Below are positions 29,076 to 37,939 of a stretch of DNA of 64,000 nt, one piece after another. Origin of the DNA: JAZNGX01 sp045576675 (GTDB lineage Bacteria > Bacillota > Clostridia > Monoglobales > Firm-18); assembly GCA_045576675.1 (NCBI GenBank), contig JAZNGX010000176.1, positions 1 to 64,000 of the forward strand. The letters are read 5' to 3'. Every line of letters begins with the position of its first letter. Positions within the stretch are counted from its first letter, which is position 1. The notes under the pieces were generated by a model. The model was not told the origin of the DNA, did not search any database, and saw only the letters and a program-made list of their open reading frames with translations. The translations under genes were made by a program, and so were the position numbers.

Positions 29076-29993
29076 TTACTGCTCAAGCTTTTTCTGAAGC
29101 TTAAAATATACAATAGTAAGCCCAATCAGAATAACAAATGTAATTACACCTACAACCATTGAATTTTCAGGCTTGAAATACGTAAATGCGTATCTGTAAC
29201 CTAACAAATTAAGTGAAACAGATGCATCATTAGGACCACCGTCTGTCATTGCCATTGGTTCATTCATAATCTGGAAGATACCAACAATCTGATTTACAAA
29301 CTGCAAAAGTGCAAAGCCTGAAATATGAGGCAATGTAATATTTTTTGTTTTCTGCCAAAGATTTGCACCGTCAATAGTTGCCGCCTCATAAAGCTCATTA
29401 TTAACGCTTTGCAGGCTGGCAAGATAGAATATTGAGGTACCACCCATACCTCTCCATGTCATTGAAATAACAATAAGAGGTATGGTAAGGCTTGCATTCT
29501 GAAGCCATTGTGAACCTTCAACACCAATTTTTGCAAGCAACATATTAAATACGCCGCCGTCTCCTGGCAAATACAAAAAGTACCAAAGAAGCGAAGCTGC
29601 AACAGATGGCACCATTGCCGGAAAATAAACCGTAAATTTGAAAAACGATTTGATATGTACCATCTCATTAATCATAATAGCCAGTATAATCGGCATAGGA
29701 TAACCTATTATAAGTGACCATACAACATAAGAAACAGTGTTTTTTAACGTTTTTAAAAATGTTGAATTGCTTATTACTTCGATGTAGTTTTTAATGCCTA
29801 CAAATTCAACAGGGTCATAACCCTTCAATTGATAGAATGAAAGTCTGAAGCCTGTAAAAATAGGTTTCCAAACCAACACGAAAAACAAGAACAACGCTGG
29901 CAACATTATAAGCCACGATACAATATCGTGCTTACTTAGCTTAAAATTGCTTAAACGTTTGCGATTGATTCTTATATTCTTTTCTGTCTGCAC
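29076..29993 (-). CDS. Carbohydrate ABC transporter permease (CUT1, MalF type)
   Basis: A 305-residue permease with six membrane helices. The N-terminus has LPALFLFFVLVWKPIFTGF and the EAA motif is NNELYEAATIDGANLWQKTKNITLPH, read here as YEAATIDGANLWQKTKNITL. It lies between the solute-binding protein (34 bases upstream) and the MalG-type permease, the standard order of CUT1 operons. Confidence 0.95.
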   Translation of the reverse strand: MQTEKNIRINRKRLSNFKLSKHDIVSWLIMLPALFLFFVLVWKPIFTGFRLSFYQLKGYDPVEFVGIKNYIEVISNSTFLKTLKNTVSYVVWSLIIGYPMPIILAIMINEMVHIKSFFKFTVYFPAMVPSVAASLLWYFLYLPGDGGVFNMLLAKIGVEGSQWLQNASLTIPLIVISMTWRGMGGTSIFYLASLQSVNNELYEAATIDGANLWQKTKNITLPHISGFALLQFVNQIVGIFQIMNEPMAMTDGGPNDASVSLNLLGYRYAFTYFKPENSMVVGVITFVILIGLTIVYFKLQKKLEQ

Positions 29994-30027
29994 AACAAAC
30001 GCCCCTTTTATGTACTACTTATTTTAA

Positions 30028-31410
30028 TTAGTTTACCTTATCAAGGTAGTCACGCTGGAAATCTGCAGCAGCAGTATCCAAAAGCTTCTGACAATCAGCA
30101 GCTTCATCTGTTAATACTGCCTGAATTACACTGTCAAGTGCTTTATAAAGCTCCTGTGTGTTAACAGGCTCTTCAACGTGAAGCTCAACTTCTTTATTGT
30201 TCAAATAATCCTCAAACATTTTTACATCAACGTTTGCAAATTTTGAATTTACTTCATTTTCAAGAGCTGTACGCTCAGGACTTACATAGATAGGCATAGC
30301 CTCTACACCAACGATTTTTCCTTCATCAAATCTTACCTGTGCATTGTTTTCAACAGATGTACGGATTTCGTCGTTTACTGAAGGTGTCATACCTGACAAT
30401 TCAAGCCACTTGAATGCAGCATCAATCTGCTCGTCTGTTGCTTCTGATTCAAATAATACAAGTGAACCACCTGCAACTGTTGCACGTCCGCCGGGACCGC
30501 CGGGCATACTTGAAAATGCTATGTTGTCCTTTGACATTTTGTAGTCGTTAATCATTGTATCAAACAATGTGAAGTTAGAAATACCCATTGCAACCTGATC
30601 TGTTGCAAAAAGCTTTGCAAACTCACTTATATCAGCTAAAACATTGTCCTGTACAATGTTGTGTTTCCATTTCAAATCCTTAACAAACTGCAATGCAGCC
30701 ACGCCTTCGGGGCTGTTAAAGGTTGCTTTCCATTTGCCGTCAACCTGTTCCATAAAGTCAACACCATATGACCATGCAATGTTCATAAACAACCAGCCGC
30801 CCTGATTTTTTGTTGAAGTGATGAAATATCCCGGCTTGCCTGTCTTTTCTTTGATTTCAACAGCCATTTCAACTAACTCGTCATAAGTCTTCGGATACTT
30901 TGGAAGACCATTTTCATCAAGCATACCTGCCTGTTCAAAAAGCTTAAGGTTATAAGCCATACCAAGCTTGTAAGCAGTGTTTATGATACCGTAGTATTCG
31001 TCATCATATTTCATAAACTGCAACAAATCAGGATTTGTACCCTCTTCATAACCAAGTTTTTTCACAAAATCTGTAACTTCACGTACATAGCCTGAGTTGA
31101 TAATCTTTTTAGGCTCTGTAAAAGGTGCTTTGAAAATTGTTGGCAAGTCGCCACTTGCTGCCTTTGGTAAAAATGAATTAACATCATATACCCATGCATC
31201 GGGAATAATTTCGATTTCAGGATATTTTTCGTTCATTATTTTAACGTATTCTTCATACATAGCTACTGATGCAGGCTTGTTTTCCTGTGGCCATTCAGCT
31301 ATACTTAGTTCTATTTTACCTGTTTCTTCTTTTTTGCCTGTTGTACCTGAACAACCGCTAAGTGCCATTGTTACAAGCAAACCTGCACATATAAGTGATT
31401 TAATTTTCAT
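30028..31410 (-). CDS. Sugar ABC transporter solute-binding lipoprotein
   Basis: A 460-residue extracellular family 1 binding protein. A lipoprotein signal with lipobox LSGC (MALSGCSGTTGKKEE) anchors it to the membrane. The mature part has the usual binding-protein sequence features, e.g. YPKTYDELVEMAVEIKEKTG, and GGSLVLFESEATDEQIDAAF. The start at 31410 has GGGGGAAA upstream and begins the signal directly; an earlier in-frame start adds nine residues. Together with the two permeases it forms the importer of this locus. The ligand is unknown; probably a rhamnose- or galactose-containing oligosaccharide by context. Confidence 0.93.
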   Translation of the reverse strand: MKIKSLICAGLLVTMALSGCSGTTGKKEETGKIELSIAEWPQENKPASVAMYEEYVKIMNEKYPEIEIIPDAWVYDVNSFLPKAASGDLPTIFKAPFTEPKKIINSGYVREVTDFVKKLGYEEGTNPDLLQFMKYDDEYYGIINTAYKLGMAYNLKLFEQAGMLDENGLPKYPKTYDELVEMAVEIKEKTGKPGYFITSTKNQGGWLFMNIAWSYGVDFMEQVDGKWKATFNSPEGVAALQFVKDLKWKHNIVQDNVLADISEFAKLFATDQVAMGISNFTLFDTMINDYKMSKDNIAFSSMPGGPGGRATVAGGSLVLFESEATDEQIDAAFKWLELSGMTPSVNDEIRTSVENNAQVRFDEGKIVGVEAMPIYVSPERTALENEVNSKFANVDVKMFEDYLNNKEVELHVEEPVNTQELYKALDSVIQAVLTDEAADCQKLLDTAAADFQRDYLDKVN

Positions 31411-31423
31411 AATATTTCCCCCA

Positions 31424-32320
31424 TTATAATATATCATTAATATATGGCTTTACTGCGTCTTTTAAATATGCTTTCTCTTCATCGCTTAATTCCTTAAACG
31501 GTGCTCTTGCTTTGCCGAAGTCAAATCCCATCATATCAAGTATTGCTTTTTCACCCTGCATTACGCCAACCTTGCATAATGCAGCGATTATAGCATTGGC
31601 TTCACGCTGAACAGCCTGTGCTTCTGCTATTTTGTTTTCGTCAAACAATTTATTTATTTCTATAAATTTTTCTGCCATAAAGTTGTATGTGCTTCCTATT
31701 CCGCCGTCAGCCTTCATTGAAAGACCTGCTAAAAACATTTCATCAAAGCCGTTATAAACAAGCTTGTCAGGAAAAGCTGCTTTAAATTGCTCTAAAGCAA
31801 AATAGTCGTTAGATGTATGCTTTACGCCGCAGAATCTGTCATCACTTAAAAATTCACTGATGTTATCAACTGATAGATTAACGCCCGAAAAGTTCGGGAA
31901 GTTGTATATAAGCATAGGAAGATTTACGCTTCCTGCAATGTCAAAATAATACTTTTTAATTTCAGCAAAGCCAAACTTGTAATAGAATGGTGCAACTGCT
32001 GAAACCATTTCGTAGCTTGCGTTTTGCGCATACTGTGCAAGCTCGATTGCCTGATCTGTGCTGATGCATCCAACATGTGCAATTAGCTTACACTTGCCCT
32101 TTGCTTCGTCAGCAACAATATCATATACTGCTTTTCTTTCATCAAAGCTTAACAAAAACGCTTCTGCTGTGCTGCCGCCTACATAAAAACCTGCAACACC
32201 TTTTTTAAGATTGTATTTTACTAAATCACGAAGCACTTTCTCGTTGATTTTGTTGTTTTCATCAAACGGTGTTAAAAGTGCCGGATAAATCCCCTTGAAT
32301 TCTTTCATATTAAAGCTCAT
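31424..32320 (-). CDS. DapA/NanA superfamily aldolase (N-acetylneuraminate lyase-like)
   Basis: A 298-residue class I aldolase of the dihydrodipicolinate synthase / N-acetylneuraminate lyase fold. The Schiff-base lysine is Lys167 in CGVKHTSND, with the partner tyrosine Tyr139 in MLIYNFPNFSG, and the substrate carboxylate loop is VGGSTAEAFLL. The sequence after the lysine and GSTYNFMAEKFIEI look most like sialate lyases, but no sialic acid kinase or epimerase is nearby, so a 2-keto-3-deoxy sugar acid is an equally likely substrate. AAGGTGG precedes ATG 32320; a GTG four codons up is less likely. It starts 13 bases before the binding-protein gene and belongs to the operon. Confidence 0.85.
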   Translation of the reverse strand: MSFNMKEFKGIYPALLTPFDENNKINEKVLRDLVKYNLKKGVAGFYVGGSTAEAFLLSFDERKAVYDIVADEAKGKCKLIAHVGCISTDQAIELAQYAQNASYEMVSAVAPFYYKFGFAEIKKYYFDIAGSVNLPMLIYNFPNFSGVNLSVDNISEFLSDDRFCGVKHTSNDYFALEQFKAAFPDKLVYNGFDEMFLAGLSMKADGGIGSTYNFMAEKFIEINKLFDENKIAEAQAVQREANAIIAALCKVGVMQGEKAILDMMGFDFGKARAPFKELSDEEKAYLKDAVKPYINDIL

Positions 32321-32365
32321 ATTAATTACCACCTTAGTTTGAATGTTTTCCCTTATAACTGCAAT

Positions 32366-32407
32366 ACTGACGCTTCGTTAAGATATATTTACAGCCGAAG
32401 CGTCAGT
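32366..32407. other. Hairpin between the three-module secreted protein and the aldolase
   Basis: Perfect 12-base arms ACTGACGCTTCG (32366-32377) and CGAAGCGTCAGT (32396-32407) with an 18-base loop. On the minus strand no T-run follows, so it is probably an RNA-processing or partial-termination structure that tunes the much-expressed secreted protein against the downstream importer. Confidence 0.65.
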
Positions 32408-32436
32408 TTTGCCTGATACATGTTAGTTATGTTCTA

Positions 32437-34701
32437 TTATTCGCTTATTGCTATCGGACGAAGACCTGTTAAGCTGTTCCAAACAAACATCTTTGCAGAA
32501 CCGCCTGCTTTACCTGTCGGAACTGTTACAGATACAGGAGCTTCTTTTGCAACGCCTGCTTCAAAACCTGTTACAGGTACTACGCTTAAAGTAACCAGAT
32601 TGTTTGCACTGTCATAGTATGCAATCATAACTACAGCTGACTGAGCTGCATCGTTACCCATCAACATTGCTGTACCGTTGATTACGCTGCCTTCATTTGT
32701 ACCATTAGTATAAGAAACAACCGCTTCTGTTGCATAAACCTTTGGATAAACAATTAAATCAGCAGCCTTTGTAGCTGTTCCTGTTACGCTGTTCTCTGTC
32801 TTTGTGATGGTTGTTGTCAATGTTGTATCAACAATCGGCCAACCTGCTTCAGGAACAACGATAGTACCGTTTTCTGAAATTACATTTTCAACATCTGTAG
32901 CATATGTAATTGTAGCACCACTTGGTGTAAGTGTCGGCAATGTAACATCACTTGTAACATTGCTGATATCTGCTAAACCAACTGCTTCAAAATCAACAAT
33001 TGCCTGCATTAAGCTTTCTGAAGCTGCAGTAGGTAATGTATAAGCATAGCCTGCAGGAACGATAGCCATAGCATCAACTGCATTAACATACATGTCATTG
33101 TTAGAACGTGCTTCGTCACTTCTTAATGTTAATGTATGAACTTTGTCGCTTGTTAAATTAACATTTGGAATTTTGTTCATATGTAAGTCCTGCATAGCAG
33201 CACGACCCCATGTATATATTGTAGTAACTTTAGCAGCTGCAGCAGAAGTAGCAAATCCCGGAGCGCTAACAATTGCAGCAAAATCAGAACCATCTATTGA
33301 ATACTTAAGAGGACTTACGTGAGTTGCTGTACCTCTGTATGAAATAATGTAAATATCATAGTTGCCTGATTTCTGTGGTTTTAACTTATATGTTAAATCA
33401 GGTGCAGTTGTAAACTCCTGTGTTCCTGTTAAAGCATACTGATTCATAAACCATGAACCGCTTGCATAACCACGTGTAAAGGTAGATACAGCTGCTGAAT
33501 TATCAGCAAGTGTCAAATTGAAATTATATCCGGCAGGGTCAGATGTTGTCTTATCAGCATAATGCTCTGCCTCAATCCATAGTGTTCCGTTTGAATTGTT
33601 GTATGGTAATCCGTTTGTAGTTGTTGGGCGCCAGTTCCAGCTTGAAGGAACGATAGCAATCTTATCAACACCTGCTACCCAGTAAGCGTTATCAGATGAA
33701 CGTGGGTCAAAATCAAGTCTTAATGTATGTTCACCTTTTTTGATTTCAGCTGTTGGCATTTTGTGCCAGCCTGCATCACCACGGTTTCCATCAATGTAAT
33801 ACATTTGTGGGAAAGTATATTTGCCGCCATTGTAGTCACCTATGTTTTTACCTGAATAGTAGCCGTAAACAGGTGCTCCGGCATCAAGTGTGTATGTGTA
33901 ATCTGACTGCCATTTATATGCAGGTGTTGAACCTAATACCCAAACATCATAAACATCATCAGCTGCTATATTGAATTTATATTCAGCATAACATCCGTTA
34001 GCAGCATAATTTCCGAATACGTGAAGCAATGTATTGCCTGATACAGAAGTTGTGCTGATGTTACCATTTGCATAAGCTTCAGCTTCAAGCATTACATAAG
34101 ATGCTTCACCAACTGATGGTCTTGTATACTGGTCAACAGGAGACCAATACCAATCTTTAGGAACAACTATAAAGCAGTCGATAACAGCTATATATGCACC
34201 ATCTGATGAACGTGGGAACACATTGATTTTTAATGAATGTGTATCAGCTGTTAAATTAACTGTGTTAAGTTTACACCATTCAGGCCAGTTGTTTGCAAGT
34301 GAATTATACAAACCGGGATTTCCTGATGACTTAACAGCGTGAGCTGTTTCTGTACCAATTTCATCATCTAACTGATATGTATAAGATGAAAGCCAATTTT
34401 TCTCAGGATTGATTGAAAGCATCCAGATATCATATTCGCCTTCAGCTGCAATGTCAAAATCATATTCAACATATGCATCTGTCAATTCTTTAGCACCATT
34501 TAAATAAGCAACACTTACGTCGCTTGAGGCATCATGGCTTGCTTCTGCATAGTAATGCGTACCAAGGTTACCTGCTTTGAAGTTCTCTGCCTCAAACCAA
34601 ACATAAGTTTGCTCTGCATCAGCAGCAACGATTGTCACCAAAGACAACAACATTGTCATTGCACAAAGAAGTGCAATAAGTTTTTTAATACTTTTTTTCA
34701 T
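32437..34701 (-). CDS. Secreted protein with three EAE/YDIW modules
   Basis: A 754-residue exported protein. After a signal peptide (1-27) come three copies of the module (starting VWFEAENFKAGN, VMLEAEAYANGN and LWIEAEHYADKT; each with YDIW/YDVW/YDIY in the middle and WYWSP/WNWRP at the end), covering about residues 28-560. Then follow an atrophied Ig-like domain (ADISNVTSDVTLPTLTPSG) and a final beta domain. Same architecture as the first half of the 1576-residue protein but without a catalytic domain or SLH. Probably a secreted glycan-binding protein. It has its own promoter in the 81-bp element upstream (34733-34813), shared with the 1576-residue gene, and an AGGAGG ribosome site. Confidence 0.78.
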   Translation of the reverse strand: MKKSIKKLIALLCAMTMLLSLVTIVAADAEQTYVWFEAENFKAGNLGTHYYAEASHDASSDVSVAYLNGAKELTDAYVEYDFDIAAEGEYDIWMLSINPEKNWLSSYTYQLDDEIGTETAHAVKSSGNPGLYNSLANNWPEWCKLNTVNLTADTHSLKINVFPRSSDGAYIAVIDCFIVVPKDWYWSPVDQYTRPSVGEASYVMLEAEAYANGNISTTSVSGNTLLHVFGNYAANGCYAEYKFNIAADDVYDVWVLGSTPAYKWQSDYTYTLDAGAPVYGYYSGKNIGDYNGGKYTFPQMYYIDGNRGDAGWHKMPTAEIKKGEHTLRLDFDPRSSDNAYWVAGVDKIAIVPSSWNWRPTTTNGLPYNNSNGTLWIEAEHYADKTTSDPAGYNFNLTLADNSAAVSTFTRGYASGSWFMNQYALTGTQEFTTAPDLTYKLKPQKSGNYDIYIISYRGTATHVSPLKYSIDGSDFAAIVSAPGFATSAAAAKVTTIYTWGRAAMQDLHMNKIPNVNLTSDKVHTLTLRSDEARSNNDMYVNAVDAMAIVPAGYAYTLPTAASESLMQAIVDFEAVGLADISNVTSDVTLPTLTPSGATITYATDVENVISENGTIVVPEAGWPIVDTTLTTTITKTENSVTGTATKAADLIVYPKVYATEAVVSYTNGTNEGSVINGTAMLMGNDAAQSAVVMIAYYDSANNLVTLSVVPVTGFEAGVAKEAPVSVTVPTGKAGGSAKMFVWNSLTGLRPIAISE

Positions 34702-34732
34702 AAATATTTCCTCCTATTCTTTATTGGTTATT

Positions 34733-34813
34733 TTGCTTAATATAATTTTATCACAATCACGTAATTTGGGTAAAGTACATAAGTTTGCGATTTGGTTTGT
34801 TATCTTGCTTTTA
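34733..34813 (-). promoter_or_regulatory. 81-bp promoter/operator element, copy A
   Basis: This stretch matches 42703-42783 without gaps at about 69 of 81 positions. On the minus strand it contains TTTACC (34774-34769) and TAAAAT (34750-34745) 18 bases apart, a plausible promoter, and upstream two GCAA half-sites 20 bases apart (TTGC on the plus strand at 34785-34788 and 34805-34808). Two turns of helix between direct half-sites suits an AraC-type activator. It drives the 754-residue gene; its upstream end covers the last codons of the FAH-like gene. Confidence 0.8.
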
Positions 34814-36593
34814 TTTTTCTTTCAATAGACTCAAAGCCGTTAACAGAAAGCTTAACATTTACTCCGTCCTTATACTGGTCCTTTGCAAGCTTAACCACCT
34901 TTGAAGTTCTTCCAAGCATAATTACATCACCGGGAAGAAGAGTTGTGTGAGATGTTAAATATTCTAAAACACGCTCTGCACTTGGTGAATATTCAGCAAA
35001 ATCAACAGCGATATCGCCAACACCCTCAACTGTCAATGTACCTTTAAGGTCAGCTATATTAACCTCCTTAACCTCGCCGATTGTGTTATAGCCGTCACCC
35101 CATCTGCCATATACAAGACCAATACCGTTTTCCTGCGGTGTTGCAGGCTCTATTATCTGATTCTTAATTGAAAGGTCTGTTACAGAAACTATTGGTGCAA
35201 AGCCTAAAATATAGTCCTTTGCATTAGCCTGAGTTGCCCCTTTGGTAATCTTTTTAATAACCAATGCCATTTCTGCACTGATTTCAATATCAGTTGCTCT
35301 TGGTGACATTAACAGCTCGTCACGGCTGTCAGTAATCTGACCTCTTGGACCGCAAAGAAGTCTTGGTGAATCTGCCTTCGTCCATCCCAATGTTTCGTTT
35401 ACGTCCTTAAAGTTACCGTAGCATGTCCAAACATTCTGAATATTTGAAATATCGAATGAATCTATTTCTGTATAACCCTTATCAATGCAATCCTGAACAG
35501 CAGGAACAAGCGGAATTTGTTTTTGTTTTTCACTGCGGTTATCACCCAGCTCTTCAGGATAGTAAACATGAGCAGATAATTCGCCGACATACTCGATTTC
35601 AGCTCCGATTGAACCATTTTCTCCAAAAGGCATCATTTCAACATCTGCCGCAATTCCATCTGTACCAACTGTACCCATATGAATAACATCACCGGGATGC
35701 AAGGTCATAAACTGTGAGAAGAAGTGAGCTGTTCTTTCAACACCAATCATATAGCCTGCTGTGCTTGAACGGTCACGCTTGCCGCCGTTTGTTTTTGTCC
35801 ATACCAAAAGGTCATAAGGGTTACCAACCTCTTCCTTTGTTACGATGTACGGACCACAGATACAATGTGAGTCTGCACCCTTACCAATCCACGACCATGT
35901 TGCATCTGCAAACCAATCGGGATATTTTTCAAGCAGCTTTGCATATTCACCGTTACATTCCTTATCAAAAGCAGGATAATAATCTGCTATCTGTGCATCA
36001 TAAACAATTGTATATCCTGCAATATAGTCATAAATCTCATCAATCGGAACGTTATAGCACTCTTTACCTATTACTATTGCAAGCTCTACATTACCACCAG
36101 GATGACCAATGAAGGTTTCACCGTGTCCCACAACAGATGTCATAGCACGCTGATGACCCTGCGGCAAAATATTAACGTGAGTTCTCGGTGGATTTGCTCT
36201 GAAGAAAGACGGACTGTTCTGAACAAGTCCCAAAAACAGTCTTGAATCAGGCACAGGAACTCTCATATGTACATCTTCAACAGGATGACCACAGCACGAA
36301 ATAAAATAGGGGTCAGACTGCTTTATATAGTGCTTAACGAAGGTTTCAAAGCGTCTTAAAATATCCATTCCCTCGTCGCCCATTTCCAAAAACTCCTTCA
36401 TTGTTTTTGGCCAGTTGCCCTCAGGCATAAATGTGGGAAGGCACTTAAAATATCCGTTTGTACCATTTGTTATAAGTCTGATAGCCTTTTCGCATTTCTC
36501 AGGCTCGTAAACCCATTCCTTTCCGTCCTCTTCGTTTAAAAGCACGAATCCCCAAGTTTGTTTTCCGTCATACTCAAATGTTGCAAGTTTCAT
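34800..36593 (-). CDS. Double-length fumarylacetoacetate hydrolase-fold protein
   Basis: A 597-residue cytoplasmic protein with two FAH-like halves. Half one (about 100-320) has GNVELAIVIGKE (Glu170), YTIVYDAQIAD (Asp199) and LHPGDVIHMGTVG. Half two (about 420-590) has ISAEMALVIKK (Glu441), VSVTDLSIK (Asp473) and LLPGDVIMLGRTS. Both keep the acidic residues expected to bind the catalytic metal. Typical FAH proteins are 200-420 residues with one catalytic domain, so this is a duplication-fusion. FAH enzymes cleave C-C bonds in beta-diketo acids or decarboxylate them; in rhamnose degradation one hydrolyses 2,4-diketo-3-deoxyrhamnonate. A role in breaking down a sugar acid from this glycan is inferred. 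Confidence 0.75.
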   Translation of the reverse strand: MKLATFEYDGKQTWGFVLLNEEDGKEWVYEPEKCEKAIRLITNGTNGYFKCLPTFMPEGNWPKTMKEFLEMGDEGMDILRRFETFVKHYIKQSDPYFISCCGHPVEDVHMRVPVPDSRLFLGLVQNSPSFFRANPPRTHVNILPQGHQRAMTSVVGHGETFIGHPGGNVELAIVIGKECYNVPIDEIYDYIAGYTIVYDAQIADYYPAFDKECNGEYAKLLEKYPDWFADATWSWIGKGADSHCICGPYIVTKEEVGNPYDLLVWTKTNGGKRDRSSTAGYMIGVERTAHFFSQFMTLHPGDVIHMGTVGTDGIAADVEMMPFGENGSIGAEIEYVGELSAHVYYPEELGDNRSEKQKQIPLVPAVQDCIDKGYTEIDSFDISNIQNVWTCYGNFKDVNETLGWTKADSPRLLCGPRGQITDSRDELLMSPRATDIEISAEMALVIKKITKGATQANAKDYILGFAPIVSVTDLSIKNQIIEPATPQENGIGLVYGRWGDGYNTIGEVKEVNIADLKGTLTVEGVGDIAVDFAEYSPSAERVLEYLTSHTTLLPGDVIMLGRTSKVVKLAKDQYKDGVNVKLSVNGFESIERKIKAR

Positions 36594-36627
36594 TTTTTCT
36601 CCTCCTTGTATTTATATAAATAGTTTT

Positions 36628-37923
36628 TCAACTAACTTGCTCTGTGTTTTCCGCAAACTGTTTTTTAACAACCAGTCGATTATAAAGTACAGTTCCCATA
36701 AGAATAACAACCGATATTACTGAAAGCACCTGTTGCCCATAAACGGGTATACCAAATATGCAATTACCATTGTTTTGTACGTATGAAAGGATAAATCCGC
36801 CCACAAGAGATGCCAAAAATCCGCACACGCCTACAATGCTTCTGCTGATTGCCATTGCAGGAACAAAATAGTCATTTGGCACGCACTTAAAAACGATGTT
36901 AATTCCGTTGGAGCTTATTCCTGCATTACCAATACCATAAACTATGGTAAATATCACAATTAGCCACCATGACGCCTTGTTGCAAAAGACAGTCAGCAAA
37001 AAGCTGAATCCCATTATGATACATCCAAGCTCAATACCGTTGTTAAAACCATATTTATCAGAATACTTACCAAATCTTACCGAAATTAATGCTCTTATAC
37101 TACTTGCTGCAATATTTATAATCTCAATCACACCCAAAGACATCATAAGCTCATTAATTTTAAATGTATTTAAAAATCCGCTTGTCATAAAAATTCCGAT
37201 TTGAGCTATCGACACATAAGTTACAGCTGTACGGAATTTTTTATTATGCAATGTATACTGCATAATTTCTTTAAGCCCGCCACTCTTTTTGGTTTCTTTT
37301 TTCTTTTCTTCATTTTTAATTGCAGATGCACATATAAAATTCAAGGTACCATTTACAAATATTGTACACGCAATAAATAAAAAGCCATATATTAATTTCC
37401 CATCAGCTTCAAAGGTGTCCACAATCATACCAACTGCAAAGGAAAAAATCATACCGCCGATTAATGACAGAATTTCTTTTTTTGCACTGTACTCTGCAAG
37501 TACATTGGGCGAAACATAAGAGTTCGCCCAACGGTACAAAACAGGCTCCACAAGCATACGCATAAAATACGCAACTAAAAACAAAGTTATTGCCAATACT
37601 ACCTTTAAGGATTGCTCAGCAGGCAAAAACGGAATAAGATAAACCAGTATGAGCATAAACTGACTTAACGTACCAAAAAACAAATATGTCTTTTTAGTAT
37701 TTCTTATCTTATCGTTTATAAAAACCAATAACAGCTGCATAAGAAACGCAAGCGATGTACACGATGTAACAACACCTGTTACGGCATCTGATGCTCCTAT
37801 ACTTATAAAAAGCTTTGATAAAAACGTATTGGACACCATAAGCGTTATTAAGTATTCAAACAACGCCTGAAACAAGTATGCTTTTCTCGAACGAACATAT
37901 TCCTTGCTTTCATATTTTTCCAT
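36628..37923 (-). CDS. MFS transporter
   Basis: A 431-residue membrane protein with about twelve hydrophobic segments and the central loop of the major facilitator superfamily. It begins MEKYESKEYVRSRKAYLFQA and has KIRNTKKTYLFFGTLSQF after the second helix. I recognise no subfamily with known substrate. Spacing of 16 bases after the giant gene and 34 bases before the FAH-like gene puts it in one transcript with both. It may import or export a monosaccharide or sugar acid of the pathway. Confidence 0.85.
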   Translation of the reverse strand: MEKYESKEYVRSRKAYLFQALFEYLITLMVSNTFLSKLFISIGASDAVTGVVTSCTSLAFLMQLLLVFINDKIRNTKKTYLFFGTLSQFMLILVYLIPFLPAEQSLKVVLAITLFLVAYFMRMLVEPVLYRWANSYVSPNVLAEYSAKKEILSLIGGMIFSFAVGMIVDTFEADGKLIYGFLFIACTIFVNGTLNFICASAIKNEEKKKETKKSGGLKEIMQYTLHNKKFRTAVTYVSIAQIGIFMTSGFLNTFKINELMMSLGVIEIINIAASSIRALISVRFGKYSDKYGFNNGIELGCIIMGFSFLLTVFCNKASWWLIVIFTIVYGIGNAGISSNGINIVFKCVPNDYFVPAMAISRSIVGVCGFLASLVGGFILSYVQNNGNCIFGIPVYGQQVLSVISVVILMGTVLYNRLVVKKQFAENTEQVS

Positions 37924-37939
37924 AGATTATCACCCGGTT

